Shown piece by piece: positions 11,545-26,100 of a DNA stretch of 64,000 nt. Each line of letters starts with the position of its first letter. Position 1 is the stretch's first letter. A program made the position numbers and the translations under genes. The stretch is from assembly GCA_022818135.1 (NCBI GenBank), contig JAFMSR010000010.1:16061222-16125221 (forward strand), in the 5' to 3' direction. A model generated the notes under the pieces. The model ran no database searches, was not told where the DNA came from, and saw only the letters and a list, made by a program, of their open reading frames with translations. The DNA comes from Saxidomus purpurata (Eukaryota; Mollusca; Bivalvia; Venerida; Veneridae).

Positions 11545-12165
11545 ATTCTACTTTTCATTTCAATGGCTGTTGGAGGTTACCAACTTCCGATCAAAAGTGA
11601 GCTTAATACGACTGCAACGCCCCCCCCCCCCCACGCCCCCGCCCCTCCCCCCCGCCACACAAAAACCACATGTCCCCTCTGTGCTTCCGTATATTATTGA
11701 TTTATCCATCAAATACTGCACGCAGTTTGCATTTTGTTAATAATAAATTGTAATAGTAGTAACAGTTTTACCGGATGAAAAAAGGTGTGTGTTTACACTG
11801 CATGCAGACTACAATGTAATAATGCAAAATGCGGAAGTTTGACGAAAAATACACACGATAACTTTGGGAGTTTGTTGCACAGTTTTAAAGAATAAAAGTT
11901 AATGCGTCATGTTGAGGAAAGAGAAACATCAGAGTACGATACGTTCAAACATCTTCAAAGTGGCATTTCTCTTGTGCCTTGTGGTCTATGCATGTCTACA
12001 AATAACTGTCATACAAACATCAGGTAAGATATGTTTTTTGTGTTTTTAAGTTAAATTAAAACGAATGAACTTTGGATGACGGAGCTGGTTAAGGAAGTCA
12101 TCACAGATGCTCACACGGTCAGGATTGTTCTTTCCCGGTTTTGTTTCGTATATTAAGAGGTCTAC
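11545..12165 (+). repeat. Duplicated block with MGAT4 B promoter region and exon 1, copy 2
   Basis: This is the second copy of the 7145-7850 block. It carries an extra C-rich stretch at 11615-11655. Both copies keep the exon, its donor and about 120 bp of intron. Confidence 0.88.
11909..12023 (+). CDS. MGAT4: MGAT4-like gene B, exon 1b (membrane anchor)
   Basis: It has the same length, phase and GTAAGA donor as exon 1a. It encodes MLRKEKHQSTIRSNIFK followed by a hydrophobic segment. It differs from 1a at nine of 115 bases, five of them silent, so both copies look constrained. It is the copy nearer to exon 2 (626 bp upstream) and is used in the 502-aa model. Confidence 0.78.
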
Positions 12166-15100
12166 TGACTAAAGATCGTCTTACTTGATAAATCATCGAA
12201 AGTTAACTTTTATGTTTCACCACAGAAGTACCCTGCAGCCTGAAAAAAAAACAGTAACTTTTTCTGTTTTGTTAATTTCTCTTTTAATTCGCTTACATGT
12301 GCCTAACATAGTCAAGACGCTGGCTCATTCGCTCACTATATCGTTCAGTAGCTCACTCATTTACTAACTCACGCACGCACGCTATTCACTTCCTCATTGC
12401 GCAGCGTTTACGCACAGTCACATGAAGTTTGGACCCCGGAAAATCATTTTTATAAAACACCCTGGACCGACTATCAAGCATATATAATATATGTTTGATA
12501 GTCAGTCCGAGGTGTTTTATAAAAAATAATATAATGTTTGATAGTCGGTCCGGGGTGTTTTATAAAAATGAGTTTTCGGGTCCAAACTTCATGTGACTGT
12601 GCGTTTACGTGTCAACACGTTACACTTACGAATCAATAATATTTGCAGGTCGGCCGTGTCAATCTAAGCAGCCGGATTCCACTGTACCACAAGTAAGATT
12701 TCATAAGATTTCATTGACAACATTTTAGTTGATGTTATTTAAAAGGATTGAATTTCAGCTGGTTGGTCTTGGCATGTCATACCCCCTCCCCCTCCCCCAG
12801 CCCTCACCCGCCCCATTGCCGCCAGTTCACAACCGAGTTCATATTTATATTTCCATGAAGCTTGGTCAAATGTTTATCTGATCGAGACGGTGTGCAAAAC
12901 TCTGAAAGCTCAAGATCAATGACACACGTATGGATCGAATGTCACATAAATCTATATTAGGCCTACTATATTTTATGAACTTATTGAATGTTTTTCTTGA
13001 CATTTGAGTCGAGATTGTAATGTTATTAATCAAGTGATTTCATATTGGCCTTGTTATTTGTCCGAGGGTGGTCGTATTGGCCCAAGGCCGAAGGCCGAGG
13101 GCCAATACGACTGCCCGAGGACAAATAACAAGGCCAATATGAAATCACTTGATTAATGATAATTTTATTATTCAACTTAACAATATTGGCTAAAAAAACA
13201 AGAATAAAGTGAATCTAACATGTCCATGAGTTGTGGATAAGGAAATTCTACCCGAGGGTTGAGATATCTCCCAAAAACGAGGCTCTGCCGAGTTTTTTGG
13301 ACGTTTCTCAACCCGAGGGTGGGATTTCCTTAACCACAAGTCAATGGACATGATACATTTATTTTCTCACCGTTTAAATCGCATTTTCACACAAGAAAGA
13401 AGCAATAAGTGCAAATACAGGATGGGGATGAAAAAAATGAAAATCAACTTTTTCTCGAATTTTACTCCAAAACTGCTATAGATGGATAGAAAATGATATA
13501 ACTAAGAAAATGAATACCCATAACTCTTATGTTTATTTCAGAAATAAAAATTTTATAGTCATTTTTCTATAACTCTATGTTGTGAGATAAGATTTTCCAT
13601 CACTGCTAAAAATACTGTAGAGATTTTTCTGTCCGGTAAGTGAGAAATAAATGTTCTTGTAACAATAACAATGTTATTTGTATTTAACTTAGTAAAATAA
13701 GACATCAGCAGGAGTCTATAAAAAAGTCTGCATATCAACTGAAACAAAATGGCGTCGTTTCAAAATCTAACGGAAGTGACTTCTCCGTATTGGCCCTCTC
13801 TTTTAAACCAACCAGAATGCTTGAATTCCATATTGGCTCTGCTTTCTCGTATTGGCCCTGGTTTTCTCATATTGGCTCAGTTATGCTTTGTATTAGCTCT
13901 ACCTGTTTCATATCATGTGTGCAATTGATCTAATACAGTGTGTAATATTGTAAAGTTGAATAATAATTCGTTTTATTGAGACGAATCACATACAGGGGCC
14001 AAAGTCTATGATACTACAACATGTCTATCCCCTTAACCCTAAAAACGCTGGAAAATGTTCAGGTCAACGAGATGTCATGCAGAAACAATGTTCCTGTTCA
14101 TATTCAAGGTAACAAAGGTCAAATGTCACAATACTATATTGAAGGATATTTGTAGACCTAGGTGAAACGTTTTCCATGTCAAATTTCTGTGAACAGTGCA
14201 TATTTAAGTCGTCTTGTACCTTTGTCCAAAACAACATACAGGATGATTTGAAATGAGCATGTCACAAATGTAAATTAACATAAACATGATAGAGTATGGG
14301 AGTAGCCATTGGGTTTGCTGCGGCTAATATCAGTGGTAACTATAGTTGCAAATGGGACGGTGAGGATAGACTGTGGCATACGTTAACATTCTACAAATTA
14401 AACATGATAAATGCATAAAAAGGAAAAGAAACGTACACAAACTGAATGCATGCACATATACTTGGATTTTGGATCCAGTCAGCTCCATCCTAGCTCATTG
14501 CTATTAATCTTATTACAAAAGCAATCAATATACATGCATTAGAAATTCATTAAAACTCCTCTTTTCAAATTTTGTTTTCACCCTTTGACAAAATGTATAG
14601 ACAATGCGTTGTTTTTGTATTAAAATGTATAATAATGAGCTAGACCGTAGCTGGTCGAGTCCGAATCCCGAGTAAAGCAGAACACAGATATTCGCTATAA
14701 TAGGACACAGTTTATTTAAAATTCGAAAGATTAAGTATTATTGTATTGCATTTCTGATTGCTTCTGTAGTAAAAAAAAAAAATAGTATTTTCATCTGTAT
14801 GCTAGAGAAACATAAAGTGCATTCTGTTAATCTCTTCAACAGGCGCTCCAGATAGTGAATCTTCAACAGGCGCTCCAGATAGTGAATTACACGACACATT
14901 TACCGAAAGATGAGACTGGAACATTCCATGCAACCGGAAGTCCTGACCATTTGGCAGTCACGGTCAATAAAACGCTTACTCCAAGTTGCGGTGACCATGT
15001 CAGACTGGTCCTTGGTCATCAAAGACAGTATAAAGGTATATTTGTTTTATTTTGCGACATTCTATGTACGTGGCAGGAAAAGTGTCACAGTAGGTCTACA

Positions 15101-16545
15101 ATTTTCAACAATTCTCACGAGCAAACATTACGCACGTGTAAAGGGATCAGCCGAATAAGAAAAATCAAGTGCACACTAGATTCATTCCCATTATCATGTC
15201 AAAATTCACGAATGTTGTAGCTTTTGGATTAATCTGTGACTATTGGCAATTAATCTTCTTTTTCTTGTAAGAGCACATAATATATAAATTTGCGTACAAG
15301 GATATCTAACTGATACAATTACATGCATTTGCAAAAAAGAGACATGACGAATGTTGTTATCAATATAAATCAGGATATGTATGAAATAAAATGCATCGTT
15401 TTCTTGGGGTTTGCTAAGTGTACTTACGTAACCTTCCCAAAATAGAATGTGTCATTATTATTTAAACCAATCTGCACATATTCATGTCTGCCATCTATCC
15501 ATAATTAATCAAAATGCATCATACCTCTTGCAATATCTTTATTTTCATCTATGTTAAGATGGTTTTAAAGTAATATTGAATTAGCTATGTTTTGCTGGTT
15601 TTGAGCTGTTAATTTAACTAAAGTTATAACTGAAGGCGAGTCATTATGGCAAGCCAATTTACTATTTAATAAAAAAGAGATTATTTTCTTATTATAACAA
15701 AGGGGATATATTTATTAAATTAAAAAATATCTCTGTAAATAAGGAGATGTCTAGCATAAAGATATCTAATTTTTGAAAGATATTTCACAATACCAAAGAG
15801 ATATCTCTCAGTGTAGTAGATATATCTCTTAACCGTAAAGAGATATCTCTCCAACATCAAAAGATATCTATGAAACGAGTCATCTATTTAAAATACAGAG
15901 ATATGTCTTAACTTTAGAGAGATATGTCTGTAACTGTGAGAGATATCTTTCAAAAATAGAAAGATATCTCTCAAATGATGTTAAAGACTCAGTAGCACAA
16001 TTAAATGTAACTTATTTTACCAAGAAAGATGTCTTACCAGCGGAAATGACCTTTATTTGTACCAAAAACATTTCCAATTTGCATTTTATTTATCGTAAGT
16101 ACATGTTTAAAATATAGGGCAGTATTTTTTCAATGATATTTCAAAACAAGAGCTGTCCCTCATAAGTGACGAATGCCTCCAAACGGAGGTGTCTCACAGT
16201 CTGTGTCCTTATGGAACCAGTCCTTGCGCATGCTTTTGCAACATATTTACCGTGTGCGTCTGTACTTGAAAATTGTAGGTCTTCAATTTTCAACAATTCT
16301 CACGAGCAAACATTACGCACGTGTAAAGGGATCAGCTGAATAAGAAAAATCAAGTGCACAGTAGATTCATTACCATTATCGTGTCAAAATTCACGAATGT
16401 TGTAGCTTTTGAATTAATCTGTGACTACTGTCAACAATTACTTCCAATGAATTCTATTTTCTACATCCGTTATTTTACATTAAACTCCTTAATGACTGAA
16501 CATGTGACTATAATGAAGAAGTGCTCTCTAGTTAAATCATTATTA

Positions 16546-16601
<56 letters not shown>

Positions 16602-19600
16602 TGCGAGTAATGTGAATGATACTGTTGAATGTTCTTTATCTTCTGGTAGAAATGGTAAAATTTAAGCAGAAGATTATCCCCTTTACGCACAAAAGTAACA
16701 TGTCAAGTTCAATATCTCTCTTAGGCAATATTCAAGTACAATCGATAATCAATGATTTATGACCCTGTCCGTTATTTACGGATATTACCGAACCGTAGTT
16801 GTTTCCGTTAACTTCTAATCCCCAATACTTATCGATTGTCAGCTGATATAGCGGTTGGCACTTTTTCTGCCGTATGTAAGAGCTTTAGAAATGTCTTTAA
16901 TAACTTCATTCTTCTCTGCTGGCTCATCAGTAGGACTTGGAAAACACTGATCACTCCTCCACTATAACATCACTGGATTTAGAATGTATAGCAAGTCAAT
17001 TTGTTCCATCTAAAAAGAGAAATATCTCTGATTTCATAGAGATATCTCCGAAAATAGGGGAGATATCTTTTTAAATTCAGAGATATCTCTGTAATTAGGA
17101 GATATCTTTCGTTAAGTAGAGATATCGCTCATGTTCTAAAAGATATCTCTCAATGCCAATATTGCAAGCCATTTTACTATTCATTCTAAGAAGAGATACA
17201 TGTACCTCTCTTATATAAGAGAGTTATCTTTCCTTTAAATAGAGATAACTCTTTCACGCTGAGAGATATTTTTTATCTCAGAAAAACCTTCCCTGAACTC
17301 TCTACTTACAGAGATGTCTGTTTACAATGTAATATCATTTCAGAGATATCTCTATTATATAAACATGTATACTTAAATTTCACATACATATTGAGTAGTT
17401 TTCTTCTAAACAACTTGCCATTCTGCTGGAGCATTTTACCGAAAATAGCATTGGGTAGTTGCGGACTACATAGACACTCAGTGGCCCAGCTGCTTTAAGA
17501 AAATGCAATAAAAACTGACGGTGTAGGTAAGTTAAGGGTGTTGTGCATAATCTCGTGTTTTATCATTTTACATATTATGATAAAAATCAAGATATTTAGT
17601 AATATTTCGAACGAAACAAAAACATTCTGGGACAGTTAAGTCATATCCAAGTTTTTCAGCGCCTAAATTTAGATTTTAAACTCTGGACATGACCGATGGC
17701 CTCCCTTCTCCAGATGTTACTAGTCCTAACTTCTGTACCGTTCAGGATGACGCACACCAATATCTTCTGATTGTTTAAATCCTCGTTGTCTGGTCTGTCC
17801 GAGAGATTGTCTTCCTGTATGCGACATTTGCGTGTTTCAATGTCAAAAGTTTCAATGTTTCTAGCCTTGTGGCTAATCTCACTCTTTAGTTGTTGTGTTG
17901 TGTTTTTGCTCTACGTTTTTGATATCAATTCTATCTTCGTTCTACGTTTGAATTTAAATCCCTTTAGTGTAGAAGTTGAACACGTTAATACTATTGCAAG
18001 TTTAAGGAAACACCTAGTCTTATAGAGGTTTTACATTGCTTGTTAAGCCGGAAAACAGTGTTTGACTCTCGAGTCGCTGATGTTTGCTACTCATTGGATT
18101 TATTTACGATTCGTAGATCAAAATTTTAATGTTTTTAAAACTATTTAAGAAGCTTTGTGCATCAAAACAGTGTCCATGCAATCCACTATTCATGATTTTT
18201 TTAAACTAACATAAAAGCATAACACATTTGTTTCAGACATATGTACGTCTGATCATTTGTTTCACTCCAGCGATTTGTCATAAACTACAAGGCATGCCTC
18301 TTTCATCTAGAGGTATCTGATATCAGATACCGCGTGTTTTCCTTTAGTGTAACTGTTAAATGAAAATTAAATGAAATACTATATTTGCAGGTGCCTAATG
18401 TTTATGCAAATGTTTAAAACTGCCATGATACATGCACGCAACAGGCCGTATGTCACATACTTTTAGTCGTTTTTCGGTATATTGGTGGTCATCTTTGACA
18501 CCATCTTAGATTTCTAAAAACGTACCATGATGTGGCTAGTCCACCCAAATATTTCTGACGCTTTATAATCTAATGATTGCTTATGAAAATTAGCCGATAC
18601 GTTTTTTTTGCACACAAAGTTCTCAGGAAATCGACTATACACCCTTGCTATACAATTGGAAAAAAGTAACCACTATTGGACATATACTGGATGGTTAGTT
18701 ACCGCGCTCTAGTGTAAGGTTAAGTCAATTCCGTTGGTTGAAAATAATTGGGGAAGCCCTACATATTTAAATTTATTATACAAAACTCCATTAAAAGTAC
18801 GATACTATAGAGCTGATCTGTTACTTCCCTTATTACTTAATAAAAATATTTGAACGGTTAAATCAGAATAATAATGTATAACAATATACAATGTAACAAA
18901 TAAGAGAACACATTTTAGTTTGAGCTTAAACACACACGAGGTCACAGTTACATTGTACCAGGCCTCAATAACTCATAAGATATAAAGTATGTTTCTCTTG
19001 TTGGTCCCTGCATGCTTTATTTCTATAATTATCCTAGCGATGATTAACAGTTTCTGTTCAGTTATGTTTATGATTTCGGGAAAACGATTTTTAATTCTTG
19101 TTAAGATTTTTATGAGCACATGCATGTGAATAAAACCTTTTCACAGTGAGAAATACTACAGTTATTATGATCTTTATTTTTTCGCCAAAATATACCCCAG
19201 AATGCCTAAGAACGCAGCTGTGGCGATATAGAATCTCAAATTTTTCGGGGGAGCATGCCCCTAACCCCCTCTACAAACTGTATTTGCCCAGCTACGCCCC
19301 TGTTTCTTGCTGATCAGCTGTGTTCATTGCGTTATAAAGATTTGTTTCTTTTACGTCTTAAACTTATTTCTAATTTGAGCTGGAGCTAACAATTACTGTT
19401 CGATTTCGTAAACAATGTGTTTATAAACATGGACCATTCCATTTAATTTATATATTAGGGATTGAAGCATTGGTGAATATAAAGATCAATATATTTAGTA
19501 TTTCAATAGAATTGTCACTACTTCACAACAAAGAAATACTGGTACAGTGGTAAAAATGCTTGCTTCTAAGACTTGTGTATCGCGGTTCGATCTCCTGACT

Positions 19601-20053
19601 GAACAGTATTTTTTTTATAATTTATTTCTTGGAAACAATCGTAACACTTATAAATTATGTAATATATTGTTGTTTAAGATGTTTTATAATTTTTTATTTT
19701 AATCGTGTTTGTCTCTTCAAGGACAAGACGTGGTTGATACAAAACAAAGCAAAATATTCGTTATTTAGATAATTTAACGAATTAAAGCTTTCGCATGAAA
19801 TGCTTTGATCTAAAAGAAAATGTGTTTTAACTTTTTCTTCCGTCTTAATAGTTAGGTAAGATGTGATATAATAACGTCCAGAAGTCGCCCACTTTTCCCC
19901 TAAAAGGAGACGGGAATTTCAGTGGTTATATCATCCTAGGACACGCAGTCGGCATCATATTACGAAAACATTTATTGTTTTCCTGATAAAATGGGTCTAA
20001 ATAAAAGGGAATTGACTGAAAAAGGTGATGACTACTTTCCCTCTTTTCTATCC

Positions 20054-20118
<65 letters not shown>

Positions 20119-23100
20119 GTCAGTCATGCTTGTTCAAGGCAAAATAGCCGCAGTAGTAAAGAGTGGACAAACGTCAGATATAGTTGGCACTATTTGCATG
20201 TTCAAAACTAGCACAAATAAATGAAAAACTGACATAAAAACAAAGTCAGCATGTCGTTTTATGTGTCTCCAGAAAAGGAAAACATTCCAAGCGCCTACAA
20301 AAAGCATAAAACGAACCAAATTACTACCATTCTTACAGGTAACTGCATTCGCCGAATTATGAGCGGGAAAACACTATAATTCTACAAAGAAGGATAAATT
20401 GGGCCACCCCTTACCTTTTCCTGTAAAGTGGTGCCGGCCGCGTCCCCTCGGAAGATACGACCACTGAAATTTCCATCTTTTTTAGAAGAAAATGATTGGG
20501 TGATTTGCGGCGTGATAATACAAAATGTCAAATACTAATGTAAAATCTTAACAAGACAAATTTTGATGCAAAGCATCAAAGGCGCTGCGCATGTTTTTGA
20601 AACATGATTTAAAGGAATCAGAGTCATTTTAGAATATCAGTAAACAACCTATCAACGGGAAAAACCAAATACATTATGTTATATGTAACTGTTATCATAA
20701 TAAGTAAAATACCACATGTACTACAGTTTAACCAAAAAATAAACGAATCATAAAACAACCTTCCGTATAATAGTACAGCTCGTGGTCAGTAGACGCTTTT
20801 CGACGCAAAAAGAAACCCACGTGATTAATTTTGTCTTTACTATTGGTCAGTTGTTAGCGATGCTTTACATAACTTTCATTGAGACCCCATGTATCGCATA
20901 GTTAGGTGAACGGTCTTATTTATAATGCCTACATTTTACTTTAGTATGTAGTAATTAAAATGGGTTTTCATTAATTATTCACGTTGACAACATATGTATT
21001 TAAACTTCAAAATGTTTAGAGATAGCAAAACAACTATCGATTCGTTTTTTTCTGAACGTTGATTAATCTGGCCGTAGGGTCCGTAAACAAAGCAATAAAA
21101 AAAACCGTAACCTTCAAATTTGTGGAAAAGTTATTAAATATCCTATGAGTATGTCAAACGTTTTGAATTAACGGCCGAAGACGTATGCATCTGGTATAGT
21201 ATTGTTTGTAATCAGTTAATACTATTTATTTATTCATTATAGGGAGTTTGTTCAAACATAATACATAGTTTTTATTACAATAATAATGTTGGCTGCTCCC
21301 TATTCGATTATACAACCCCATGGTACAAAATTAAAACCTATTCAATACTGGCACTGTGCTTCCGCACAGCGCCAATGAAAGAAAGATACAAATACAAAAG
21401 TCCAAAATTGTGATTGTAATAGCCTACATTAGTTGCTGTAAATTAGACGAAAAATGCTTGAAATTCCCTATCGACAAAATAGTTGATTTTGCCAACCAAA
21501 GGTTGGACACCACACCACCACCCACCCCAAACCAGCCCCAAGTTATGCCCTGTAGCCCTACGTTAAGATATGATGAAAATCATATTCGGTTTCTATATTT
21601 TCCCAACAGCTAGGACAACAGCAGTATTTGTAGTTTCCGTAGCTGTTGTGTGTGTTGTTTAAAATTATTAAGACATCGTATTCATTTCATCCCTTCTGAG
21701 AACATGTTAGCTAACACAAAATTATTTCCTTCTATTGGAAATAAAGAGAAACATAAAGAAAGTCATTGAAAGTCATTGAAATCAATAAGATAAAAAATAT
21801 ATGGTCGTACTAGGGCTCGAACCAGTAACTTTAAAATAAAACGTACATATTATGCGCTCAAATATCTCGCTTATAACCACGCGGCCAGTATTGCACACGA
21901 CTGTCTCATATCAAAACTACTGGTACATTTTTAAATTGAATGACCCGACTTACCTAGGTACTGGAGCAGTCTATTTTAAAAGTACAAAAACATGTATGAC
22001 ATAGAAATCGAACTGTACCACCTTTTTCCTTGTTGTAAACAGTATTGAAACAAGAAGTGTATATAGAAATAGAAGCAGATATTTTAGTTTCGCGTTAAAG
22101 TGACACTATGCTCATCTTACTGCACATAGTGTATTTTTGGTGACAGTTTTATAAAAGCAATTTTCGGTAGCTGTGCATTTAAATGTGTTAAACTAATGAT
22201 AATGCCGCATTAATATTTGAAGTTGGTGCTTTAGAAATTAAAGAAATGGACTAATAAAATAATAATTCCTTCCTTGGCAGTGATCTCCCTTGTGTTATTA
22301 GTGTTGCTCGGCAGTGGAAGGGAAGCAACTCCGACATGCATTTGTTTATTTCTTAAATTGACTCTCCCAGTCAAAATAGGAAAAGTAATATTTGGAAAGT
22401 TATTATTTCGTACTAGTAGCAGGAAAAGTTTGTTGTATTGGGTCAAAAGTTATTATTTCCTCTACCCTTTTCACACACACATATTTCAGCTGGAATTTTA
22501 CTTTAAAAAAATGTGCATAATGTCACTTTAACCCCTCGATAAATGTATGTTTTTATAGTCAGCTCGTGACTGGGTATTGTAATTGAGCAGCCCTAAAAGT
22601 TTTATGTTAGAAGGTAACATGTTATATAATATTTGCTTTGTCATGAGGTAATATATTCTAGCGGTAATAAATCGCTTCCCTCGCATTCTAGTGTCTAGTT
22701 TCAATTCAAATTTATACATTATGCAAAATGACAAATGAATATAAAGCTGATCGCTCTCAGATTTCTGAGAAAATTATACGAAAGCCTATTAGGACTATCT
22801 AAAAGTCGAAATATTGCGAAAAAAGGCGTAATAAAAGGCGTAGTAACGCGAAAGAAAGCGTTAGCGTTAACACGCCTTTCATTCGCATTACATAGAGGAT
22901 AATTGTTGGTTTCGGTGTAAGATCACGTTATAATTTCACCGAGTGGGCACCAAAAGTGATATTTTCACGAGTGGCGCAGCCACGAGTGAAAATAACTAAT
23001 TTTGGTGTTCACGAGTGAAATTAACGTGAAATTACACCGATACCAACAATTTTTCTGTTTATTTTATGGTTAAAACTCTATTTTTATTGAGTTTGTTTCT

Positions 23101-26100
23101 ATAAAATATCGAAAATCGCGGGAAACGTCATCAGAAAACATAGAACAAATGACGTCATTTAAACGACGTCATCGTCGCATGGTCTCCAGCATTAAGACCG
23201 CTCGGTATACTTTTAGACGTAAATCCGGGCTAAAGATTGCAAAAACAGTAAAAAATAAAAATGGTAATCCACTGTTTCAAAACTGTGGATTATCACTTTT
23301 ATTTCACTGAGAAAACTCTATAATTCACTGGAATACATAAAATAAATAGAGGATAATTGTTGGTTTCGGTGTAAGATCACGTTATAATTTCACCGAGTGG
23401 GCATCAGAAGTGATATTTTCACGAGTGGCGCAGATCTTACACCGATACCAACAATTTTTCTGTTTATTTTATGGTTAAAACTCTACTTTTATTTAGTTAA
23501 TTTCTTCAAACTATCGAAAATCGCGGGAAACATCACCAGAAACATAGCGCAAATGACGTCATTTAAACGACATCATCGTCGCATGGTTTCCAGCATTAAT
23601 TACGCTCGGTATACTTTTTGACGTAAATCCGGGTTAAAGATTGCAAAACAGTGAAAAATAAAAATGGTAATCCACTGTTTCAAAACTGTGGATTATCACA
23701 TTTATTTCACTGAGAGAACTCTATAATTCACTGGAAAACATAAAATAATACGCATTTCTTTCGCGTAATAAGGCCTTTTATGTAGGGTTAACGCACGTTT
23801 TTTCGTGTTATAACATCTGCAGAATCCCGAGGGATGGTTGGTGCCCGAGCCCGTTAGGGCGAGGGCACCAACATATCCCGAGGATTTCTGCAGGTGTTAT
23901 TACACGAAAAAACGTGCGTTAACGCTATTCTAGCATAAATAACATAAAAAATCATTAAAATAAAAATGAAACGCTCTTACTGGTACGACGTTCAATGATG
24001 TGCGGGACAACGTCCGTGTTGTTTACGTCAGATTTATGACGTCATCAGTGGTTTTTAAGCCCGGCACTGTTGACGCCGTACATGATGTAAGACTTGGGAG
24101 ACAACGGCCATGTACTGCGCATACATGAAAACGGTTTATAACAGCGCGTGAATCTCCCCGTTAACACACGTTTTTTCTCCTGTTAAAACACCGGCAAAAT
24201 GGGCAAAAACAGCACATTTTATGCTAGAATTAGCGTTATTACGCCTTTACTTTTTCGTTACTTAACTTTAACCAAATTTCGTTGCAAACCTAACTTAAAC
24301 CAAGTTTCAAAGAAGTCAAACAAGGGCCATAATTTGAATCAAATTCATGCAATAGGTATCTAACTTGACAGTCCGACACTCTTGAAGACTTAAATGAAGT
24401 TTCAAGTCAATCCTATAAGTGGTTACTCAGTTGTATCTATTATAGTACCTTGCATGCAAAACAAAGCTGCAACGTCGGCGCCGACGCACAAGTGACTGTA
24501 ATAGCTCTCCACATCTTTCGAATGGTCGAGTTAAAATATAATTAATGTTCAACTGTTAAAGTGATATTACCGTTCAAAGTGACCATCATAATTTTAAATA
24601 AAACATTAATCAGTGATTTATACTTCTCGAATAATAAACATTGACATAGTTATAACCCAAAAATAACGATCTGTATAAAAGTTTCATTCACAATGAATAT
24701 AGAGGAAATCTGTAAAAATCTGTTTTGACTACCCTAGTCAAAAATAGAAGATCCACCTTTTCTGTTTCTGCATATCTTAATTTGTTTTTGTCAATAACAA
24801 AAATAACTTGGTAAAACTTATTTCTTAAATGTTTTTAAAGCATCCACTGTATTTTGAGCATCATTCTTAACTATATGCCAATGTGACCATTTTGAAGGGT
24901 AATATAACGTGAGAAGAAATTGTTTTTGATATTTCTACTAAATATAAAATTAAAGCACTAGAAGTTCTGAAAATCTGCCACCAGTCAACAAGTAAATTAA
25001 AAGCAAGAAGGCAAAACATGCTCTCCAACACTGCGTGATATTGGCAGCGTCGGCAGGGCCATCGCTACTGTTTCCCTTTTGGCGGTGTTTTTACGACCAG
25101 ATATGGATAAATATTCTCTCTTTACAAATCTATGTCAAAAAAAGTTTATTTCAAGTTTGTTTAAATAGTTTGGCAATGTGTGTTAAATAGTTAAGCAAAA
25201 TTAAACATTGCCTATTTTCAACTCTATAATTATGTATATAGCTGGGTTGTCATTTTCCTATATAGAGTTATGCAGTGTCAGACAGCAGCATGCCGGCATC
25301 AACGCATTTTATCGTAAATAAAATATTTTTTGTGTGTGAAAGATATTAATAATAAATCGTGAAATGATCTTACATTCTCTATACATGTATATGTCATTAA
25401 GAAATTTGGCTTAATGATTTTATACAGACAGAGATACCGGATTCTTCATTTTGACTAACCATTGCAAGCAGATTGACGACATAATATACTCTTTGTTAAT
25501 TTTTATCGCAGGCTATTTTACTATTTATTCAAAAAAGACATATATTTCGTTTTAATAGAGATATTTCTTTCGCGCTGAAATAAATCTATCATGAAAATAA
25601 TCTTTTATTATCATGATCATTTCTAGGATTAAATTGGAAGTCTCTCACAAATAATTTCGAAGTAAATCAAACAGAAAACATTCAGTAGCACATAAGACAT
25701 ATGATATCCAAGTTTTTCAGCGCCAAGATTCAGCTTTTAAACACTGGACTTCTCTTTAAGTTTAGCGATATCAAAAACGTTGAGAACGGCATTTTTCGAT
25801 TTTATGTGATGTGCTTTTTGCTTGTATTCCCAGAAATTTTAATGAAACGCACCTCTGTAGTCTGAAGTAGCTACCGAAAATTTAATTTATTGTGTAGCGT
25901 GTAAGAAATCCACAATAGCCTAGATATTATTTCATAAATCTCACTTAACATCTAAAGTGGGCGGGGCCTAAAACGTGTTCTTACATACCGGATCGGGCTA
26001 TCCGCAGTTTTCACCAGTGCTGGAAAATCTCATATTACATCCCCCATGTAATATGACTTTCGTGAATTACTTGTGACGTAACGTTATAAACAATGTAACG

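Noticed and set aside
15715..15985. CRISPR-like appearance (repeat plus spacer)
   Set aside because: Eukaryotic intron, 12-bp degenerate repeat, irregular spacing, no cas genes.
16354..16665. 103-residue frame with poly-Leu
   Set aside because: Generated by the (ATT)n microsatellite inside an intron.
22274..22531. 85-residue frame found identically at 30674-30931
   Set aside because: It lies wholly inside a TTAA MITE; identity between loci reflects element copies, not gene conservation.
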